DNA of 64,000 nt, from the NCBI RefSeq assembly GCF_002289575.1, contig NZ_NTGA01000021.1:1-64000 (forward strand), given 5' to 3'. Origin of the DNA: Dietzia natronolimnaea. GTDB taxonomy: Bacteria > Actinomycetota > Actinomycetes > Mycobacteriales > Mycobacteriaceae. Both the position numbers and the translations under genes were made by a program. Shown here piece by piece: positions 59,237 to 64,000 of the stretch; within the stretch, counting starts at the first letter, position 1; the number at the start of each line of letters is the position of its first letter. The notes under the pieces were generated by a model. That model made no database searches and was not told the origin of the DNA. It was given only the letters and a program-made list of their open reading frames with translations.

Positions 59237-60535
59237 TCACGTGCGCTTCCCCGCCCCCGGCAGACCGCCGAGGATCTCGCCGATCTTCTGGCGTGTGTCG
59301 TGCACCCCGCCCTTGAGCAACGGCACCACGACTCTGGGGACGGCGAGCGCCTCCGGTATCACGTCGCGCGGGCCCAGTCGGGCGGGCGTGAGTCGCCCCT
59401 CCCCGGTCCGGATGATGCGAAGGCAACGCTGCTCGAGGAATCCGACCGCGGGTCGGAACGCGCGGAACGCCGGGTTCGTCGTCTGCCCGTGGAAGTAGCG
59501 GTGGTTGATCTGCTGCGCGATCACCGCCAGGCGGAACAGACCGAAGACCTCGTAGAACCGCCAGTCGTCCCGGCTGATCTCCAGCCCCGACCTCTCGGCG
59601 TAGCGCTCCACGACCTCCCAGCGGGTCAACATCCCGCGCGTGTGGGTCGGTTGGCGGCGGAAGGCCTTGAACACCGGGCCGTCCCCGTCCTCGACCCAGT
59701 AGGCCAGGGCTCCACCCAGGTCCATGAGCGGGTCGCCGACGGTGGCCATCTCCCAGTCCAGGACGCCGATGACGCGGGTGAGGTCTCCGGGATCGAGGAC
59801 CAGGTTGTCGAAGCGGAAATCGTTGTGGACCAGGCAGTGGCCCACGTCCTCGGGTTGGTTGGCGGACAGCCACTTCATCACCGGGGTGAAATCGGGCACG
59901 TCGGGGGTCCGCGCGCGGCGGTAACGGGCCGACCAGCCCTCGACCTGCCTGCGCACGTATCCCTCGCCGCGGTCGAGGTCGTCCAGGCCGGCGGCACGGA
60001 CGTCGACGGCGTGCAGATCCACCAGGGCGTCGACCGCGCGCTCGGACAGTCGCCGGATGGTGGCCCTGTCCGCGCGGAGCTCCCGGGGAATGTCCTTGCG
60101 GAGGATCGTGCCCTCGAGGCGCTCCATCACGTAGAAATCGGACCCGATCACCGATTGGTCGCCGCAGAACCCCACCATCCGCGGGACCAGCGGGTACACC
60201 GGGCGGAGCGCCGTCTGGACGCGGTATTCGCGCTTCATGTCGTGGGCACCACGGGCCTTGGTGCCGGGCGGCGGGCGGCGCAGCACCAGGTCCACTCCGG
60301 GATAGCGCAGCACGTAGGTGAGGTTCGACGCGCCTCCGGAGAACTGGCTGACCTCGGGGAGGACCGGCTCGTCGTCGTCACCCAGATCCACCCCCGCCAG
60401 GACCGTCGGGTCCTCCGGGGTGACGGAACGCAACCACGCCGCGACCGCCTCCACGTCGAACACGTCCTCGTCCCGGACCGCGCCCGCGCCGGGGATCCGG
60501 CGGCTCAGCGGGGCCGCCCCGTGCGGCCGGCTCAT
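59237..60535 (-). CDS. phosphotransferase (APH/ACAD10-like) family protein
   Basis: 432 aa, ATG overlapping the dehydrogenase stop by ATGA. Kinase-like fold: catalytic loop LVHNDFRFDNLVL (HNDxxxxN) and metal loop IGVLDWEMATVGDP, APH type; N-terminal FSGGASNLTYVLRY nucleotide-loop region. In human ACAD10/11 and actinobacterial FadE36 relatives, such a kinase partners an acyl-CoA dehydrogenase to process 4-hydroxy acyl-CoAs. The pair here (kinase + ACAD) fits that pathway. Confidence 0.9.
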   Translation of the reverse strand: MSRPHGAAPLSRRIPGAGAVRDEDVFDVEAVAAWLRSVTPEDPTVLAGVDLGDDDEPVLPEVSQFSGGASNLTYVLRYPGVDLVLRRPPPGTKARGAHDMKREYRVQTALRPVYPLVPRMVGFCGDQSVIGSDFYVMERLEGTILRKDIPRELRADRATIRRLSERAVDALVDLHAVDVRAAGLDDLDRGEGYVRRQVEGWSARYRRARTPDVPDFTPVMKWLSANQPEDVGHCLVHNDFRFDNLVLDPGDLTRVIGVLDWEMATVGDPLMDLGGALAYWVEDGDGPVFKAFRRQPTHTRGMLTRWEVVERYAERSGLEISRDDWRFYEVFGLFRLAVIAQQINHRYFHGQTTNPAFRAFRPAVGFLEQRCLRIIRTGEGRLTPARLGPRDVIPEALAVPRVVVPLLKGGVHDTRQKIGEILGGLPGAGKRT

Positions 60536-61815
60536 CGGCTCTTCTCTGCTTCTGTAGCGGATGCGGCCGCGTCGCGATACGGCGCGAGCATCGCCCGGGC
60601 GACCACACCCAGGTGGACCTCGTCGGGGCCGTCGGCCAGTCTCAGCGAGCGTGCGGTCGCGTACGCGCCGGCGAGCGGGAAATCGTCACTCATCCCGCCG
60701 CCGCCGTGGAGTTGGAGCGACATGTCGATCACCTTCTGGGCCATCTTCGGCACGGCGGCCTTGATGGCGCTGACCTCCACGGCCGCCTGCCCCTCGGTGT
60801 CGAGCTTCCAGGCCGCGTGCTGGACCAGCAGGCGGGCCTGGTCGATGGCGATCCGGGCCTCGGCGAGCCGCTCCCGGTTCCCGCCGAGGTTGACGACGGG
60901 TTTGCCGAAGGCCACGCGGCCCGAGGCGCGGCGGCAGGCCAGGTCGAGCGCCATCTCCGACAGCCCGATGAGCCGCATGCAGTGGTGGACGCGTCCGGGT
61001 CCGAGCCGGCCCTGGGCGATCTCGGCGGCCTTGCCCGGACCGGCGATGATGTTCTCCACGGGCAGACGCACGCCGTCGAGGGAGACCTCACCGTGGCCGA
61101 GCGGCTCGTCGTAGACGCCCTGCGCGGTGAGCATGCGCTCGACGCGCACCCCGGGGGCGTCCATGGGCACCAGGACCATCGAGTGCCGCAGGTACCGGTG
61201 GGCGTCCGGATCCGAGACCCCCATGAAGATGCCGACCCGGCAGTCCGGGTGGCCGACCCCGGTGGACCACCACTTGCGGCCGTCCAGCACCACCTCGTCG
61301 CCCTCGACCCGCGCGGTGGCCGCCATGTTGGAGGCGTCGGAGGAGGCCACCTCCGGCTCGGTCATGAGGAAGGCGCTGCGGATCGTCCCGTCCAGGAGCG
61401 GGTCGAGCCAGCGGTCCTTCTGCTCCTGCGAGCCGTACTTGAGCAGCACCTCCATGTTGCCGGTGTCCGGGGCGTTGCAGTTGAACACCAGGGGCGCGAT
61501 GAACGACCTCCCCATCTCCTCGGCGACGGGCGCGTAGTCGGAGTTGGTCAGGCCGGCCCCCCCGTGGGTGCCGTACCGCTCCGCGTAGGGGCCCTCGTGG
61601 CCGGCGGGCAGGAAGAGGTTCCACAGTCCCTCCTCGCGCGCCCTGGCCTGCAGCTCGGTGATCCGGGGATCGACCGCCCACGGATCCTCGCCGGCCAGCC
61701 GCCGGCGGGCGATGTCGGCGTGGATTCCCGGCTCGAGCGGAGCGATCTGCGTGTCGATGAACCCGCGCACCGCCGCGGTGAGCTCGGCAGCACGGGGCGA
61801 GGGAGAGAAGTCCAT
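60532..61815 (-). CDS. acyl-CoA dehydrogenase (ACAD10/11-like, long form)
   Basis: 427 aa from ATG at 61815 (MDFSPSP; another ATG is 9 nt upstream). ACAD motifs: FLMTEPEVASSDASNMAA, DGRKWWSTGVGHPDCRVGIF, and C-terminal RLADGPDEVHLGVVAR (catalytic Glu/Asp region). The TEPEVASSD form is the ACAD10/11 type rather than the classical short-chain enzyme. Oxidises long-chain or hydroxylated acyl-CoA. Coupled to the phosphotransferase as in ACAD10/11 systems. Confidence 0.9.
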   Translation of the reverse strand: MDFSPSPRAAELTAAVRGFIDTQIAPLEPGIHADIARRRLAGEDPWAVDPRITELQARAREEGLWNLFLPAGHEGPYAERYGTHGGAGLTNSDYAPVAEEMGRSFIAPLVFNCNAPDTGNMEVLLKYGSQEQKDRWLDPLLDGTIRSAFLMTEPEVASSDASNMAATARVEGDEVVLDGRKWWSTGVGHPDCRVGIFMGVSDPDAHRYLRHSMVLVPMDAPGVRVERMLTAQGVYDEPLGHGEVSLDGVRLPVENIIAGPGKAAEIAQGRLGPGRVHHCMRLIGLSEMALDLACRRASGRVAFGKPVVNLGGNRERLAEARIAIDQARLLVQHAAWKLDTEGQAAVEVSAIKAAVPKMAQKVIDMSLQLHGGGGMSDDFPLAGAYATARSLRLADGPDEVHLGVVARAMLAPYRDAAASATEAEKSR

Positions 61816-61896
61816 GGTGTGCATCGTGGCACACCCGGGTGAACGGGCCCGTCCCACGGCGGCGGCTCGGCGGATACCTCTGGCAGGATCGCGGAG

Positions 61897-62901
61897 GTGA
61901 GCGAGAACGCGCGTACCCCCCTCGCGGACCGGGTCGACCCCGTCCGCGACTGGTCGGCGCGACGCACCTACCGGTCAGGTGACTTCCGCGCCGAGGATCT
62001 GGTGGCAGCCAAGGCCGGCCGGCGGGTGTCCGTCGTGCTCCCGGCCCGGAACGAGGAGTCGACGGTCGGCGTGATCGTCGCCGCGCTCCATTCCGAGCTG
62101 GTCGAGCGGGTTCCACTCGTCGACGAGGTGGTGGTGATCGACTCGCACAGCGCGGACCGCACGGCGGACGTGGCCCGTGCCGCCGGAGCGCGGGTGGTGG
62201 CGCAGGGCGACGTGCTGCCCGCGCTGGGAGATGTGCCCGGGAAGGGCGAGGCGCTGTGGAAATCCCTCGCCGCCACCGACGGGGAGTTCGTCGCCTTCCT
62301 CGATTCCGACCTGCGCGACTTCGACCCCGCCTTCGCGGTCGGACTGCTGGGACCGCTGCTCACCGACCCCGGAGTGGTGTTCAGCAAGGGCGCCTACGAG
62401 CGTCCACTCGACGACGGGCGGACCGTCCTGCCGGCGGGCGGCGGACGGGTGACCGAACTCGTCGCCCGGCCACTGCTGGCCACCCACTGGCCCGCGCTCG
62501 CGGGGTTCGTGCAGCCCCTGGCCGGCGAGTACGCCGGGACCCGTCGCGCTCTCGAATCCATCCCGTTCGCCGGCGCGTACGGGGTGGACATCGGCATCCT
62601 GGTGGACCTGTTCGAGTCGTTCGGCCTGGACGCGCTCGCGCAGGTGGATCTCGGTCGGCGCACCCACCGGCACTCCCCCGATTCGGCGCTGGCGGTGATG
62701 GCGATGCACCAGCATCTCGCCATACTCAGTCGCCTGCGGCGCCACGGTCGGGCACCGGACACCCACGCACCCGGCGACACGCTCACCCTGCACAGGCGCG
62801 ACCCCGTCGGAGGCGGGTTCCACGCCGAGACCGTCGACGTCTCCCCCGGTGAACGGCCCCCGATGCGCGAGATGCGGGCTCAGCTCCGGGCCGGTTCCTG
62901 A
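61897..62901 (+). CDS. gpgS: glucosyl-3-phosphoglycerate synthase
   Basis: 334 aa, GTG. GT81 family GT-A: VSVVLPARNEESTVGVIV, VVVIDSHSADRTADVA, and the metal triad DSDLRDFDP. Also GAYGVDIGILVDLFESFG and the distal HRHSPDSA His motif. Transfers glucose from UDP-glucose to 3-phosphoglycerate, first step of methylglucose lipopolysaccharide (MGLP) biosynthesis in mycobacteria. Divergent from the dehydrogenase operon by 81 nt. Typical length (M. tuberculosis 324 aa). Confidence 0.93.
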   Translation: MSENARTPLADRVDPVRDWSARRTYRSGDFRAEDLVAAKAGRRVSVVLPARNEESTVGVIVAALHSELVERVPLVDEVVVIDSHSADRTADVARAAGARVVAQGDVLPALGDVPGKGEALWKSLAATDGEFVAFLDSDLRDFDPAFAVGLLGPLLTDPGVVFSKGAYERPLDDGRTVLPAGGGRVTELVARPLLATHWPALAGFVQPLAGEYAGTRRALESIPFAGAYGVDIGILVDLFESFGLDALAQVDLGRRTHRHSPDSALAVMAMHQHLAILSRLRRHGRAPDTHAPGDTLTLHRRDPVGGGFHAETVDVSPGERPPMREMRAQLRAGS

Positions 62902-62943
62902 TCCGGCATCCCCGCCACATCTTCTCGCGCGACACCGCACCAG

Positions 62944-62961
62944 TGTCGTACAGATGCGACA
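62944..62961. promoter_or_regulatory. inverted repeat upstream of the CPxC membrane protein gene
   Basis: TGTCG and CGACA (5-bp arms, 8-nt spacer) at 62944-62961, plus an ATACC/GGTAT repeat at 63081-63095, lie in the 209-nt gap between gpgS and the membrane-protein start. Weak candidates for operators; no gene is visible in this gap. Confidence 0.3.
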
Positions 62962-63110
62962 GGACCGTCACACTCGTCCCACCGCTAGTAGAGGACAACG
63001 GTCTCGAGTTCGCCGAGCCCGGGCAGCGTACGAGCCATCGGACGGCCCCCTCCGTGTCGATTGTCCAGGGCGGGTGGCGGATACCCCGCCGGTATGGTGA
63101 CCATGGTGAC

Positions 63111-63680
63111 ATGAGCACGCCTCCCCCCGCCGCAGCGACCGATCCCGAATCAACCGGCCCCACGCCGAGCGACCTCGCGGAGCCCACCGACCCCACTGTG
63201 TTCGCGCCGATGCGGTCAGCGGTCGCCGCCGTGGGGACGCTACTGCTGATCGGGATCCCCACGGTCATCATCCCCAATCCGGTGTTCGGCCGCGAGGTCC
63301 CCGTGCGCTGGTGGGAGTACCCGGTCCTCGCCGCCACCGTCCTGCTCACCGCGGCCTGGTTCGGCATCAGGTCCGCCCGCGAGGCGGGCACCCCCTCCCG
63401 GCTCGGCGGTGACCGGCCCGAGCGGCCCGCCCTGGTGACCGCAGGGGTCGCCACGGCGTGGTTCGCGGTGGCATGCCCGGTATGCAACAAGATCGTGCTG
63501 CTCATGCTGGGGACCAGCGGCGCGCTCGGGGTGTGGGCACCACTCCAGCCGTGGCTGGCCGCACTCTCACTGGTGTTGCTCGCCGGGGCCGTGCTCTATC
63601 GCTGGCGCGCCCGTCCATGCGCGGACGGCGCGTGTGCGGTGCCCGGCCGCACCGTTACCGGCGCCGCGCCGAACCGCTGA
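63111..63680 (+). CDS. four-helix membrane protein with CPxC motif
   Basis: 189 aa from ATG (63111). A 30-residue Pro/Thr-rich N-terminus, then four hydrophobic stretches (AVAAVGTLLLIGIPTVIIP, VLAATVLLTAAWFGI, VATAWFAVACPVCNKIVLLML, LSLVLLAGAVLYRW). CPVC in the third helix followed by LGTSGA is reminiscent of small thiol/metal-handling membrane proteins. The C-terminus adds two further Cys (ARPCADGAC). Function not assignable. Convergent with the methyltransferase, 26-nt overlap. Confidence 0.78.
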   Translation: MSTPPPAAATDPESTGPTPSDLAEPTDPTVFAPMRSAVAAVGTLLLIGIPTVIIPNPVFGREVPVRWWEYPVLAATVLLTAAWFGIRSAREAGTPSRLGGDRPERPALVTAGVATAWFAVACPVCNKIVLLMLGTSGALGVWAPLQPWLAALSLVLLAGAVLYRWRARPCADGACAVPGRTVTGAAPNR

Positions 63681-64000
63681 GGATCGGCGTCAGCGGGAGC
63701 ACCGGTGGGAACGATCGGGTCCTGAGCCCGGAGACGTCGAACCCGGCCTCGGAGAGCGTCTGACCGGTGTCCCGGTTCGGGTGGCATCCCCCGCCGAGCC
63801 TGCTCCACACCGGGGCGATCCGGTCGGCCAGTCGACCCAGCCGGCCTTCGGCCCGGACGTGCTCGAGGAGACGCAGCTCGCCGCCGGGAGCCAGGACACG
63901 GCGGGCCTCGGCCAGGGCCGCCGGGACATCCGGGACGGTACACAGGACGAGTCCGAACACCACGGCGTCGGCCTCGCCGTCGGCCAGCGGGAGGGCTTCG
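63655..64000 (-). CDS. class I SAM-dependent methyltransferase, 5'-truncated by window end
   Basis: Only the last 114 codons are in the window; the N-terminus lies beyond 64000. ADGEADAVVFGLVLCTVPD is the post-motif-II segment, LAPGGELRLLEHVRAEGR motif III, then GGCHPNRDT. The LEHVR...GCHxxRDT combination is typical of the METTL7/TMT1-like (thiol or alkane) methyltransferases found in actinomycetes. SAM-binding motif I is not seen because it is off the window. Convergent with the CPxC protein. Confidence 0.8.
   Translation of the reverse strand, partial: EALPLADGEADAVVFGLVLCTVPDVPAALAEARRVLAPGGELRLLEHVRAEGRLGRLADRIAPVWSRLGGGCHPNRDTGQTLSEAGFDVSGLRTRSFPPVLPLTPILSGSARRR

Noticed and set aside
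1-64000. tRNA, rRNA, riboswitch, insertion sequence, prophage or toxin-antitoxin genes
   Set aside because: None could be supported from sequence; the gaps are short and hold no such structures.

Overview
This is a high-GC, densely coded stretch of chromosome from a mycolic-acid-containing actinomycete (order Mycobacteriales). I infer Dietzia or a close relative. The evidence is gene content: an AftD-type arabinosyltransferase locus syntenic with M. tuberculosis Rv0224c-Rv0236c, a FadD6-type acyl-CoA synthetase, a glucosyl-3-phosphoglycerate synthase, an ectABC operon, mycothiol-style arsenate reductases, GTG starts and 4-bp ATGA/GTGA gene overlaps. I see no rRNA, tRNA, CRISPR array, phage gene or insertion sequence.

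Layout. (1) 33-12808 is a cell-envelope locus. It holds an MtrP-like methyltransferase, a GT4 glycosyltransferase, a GT-C-like membrane protein, a lipid/polysaccharide flippase, a DUF3068 protein (LM/LAM maturation family), a TmaT-like acyltransferase, the 1520-aa AftD and its DUF2613 companion. (2) 12926-28717 is mixed metabolism: a TetR-FadD-hydrolase unit with a palindromic operator, an OAT2-like ArgJ outside any arg cluster, a 46-aa acidic peptide gene with a 5' hairpin and a strong terminator (candidate mycomembrane porin peptide), nitronate monooxygenase/permease, an LpqI-like lipoprotein, Tag, and several membrane proteins. (3) 28967-31307 is ectABC without ectD, preceded by a perfect 12-bp palindrome. 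(4) 31956-38438 is an arsenic-resistance island: three ArsC paralogues, Acr3, ArsR, a flavin monooxygenase and an embedded SulP/MerR pair. Three of its promoters carry the same dyad (ATyGA-N6-TCrAT) 21-23 nt before a start codon, which implies one ArsR regulon. Two related 15-bp x3 repeat arrays flank the monooxygenase gene. (5) 38507-49610 holds lipid catabolism, AlkB/HisN, a four-gene quaternary-amine (osmoprotectant) ABC transporter and small membrane proteins. (6) 49749-64000 holds a CDF transporter, an NfeD/SPFH pair, a TetR, an operon of hydrolase-MMPL transporter-secreted lipocalin, an operon of acyl-CoA dehydrogenase-phosphotransferase-histidine phosphatase, GpgS, and a CPxC membrane protein facing a methyltransferase cut by the window end.

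Themes. Osmoprotection appears twice: synthesis by ectABC and uptake by the QAT transporter. Envelope assembly dominates the left end. Arsenic detoxification is the one clearly accessory region. The most novel-looking items are the ArsR regulon with its SulP/MerR insertion and minisatellite-flanked monooxygenase, the porin-like 46-aa peptide, and the MMPL-lipocalin operon. Functions come from motifs and synteny read by eye; no database search was run.
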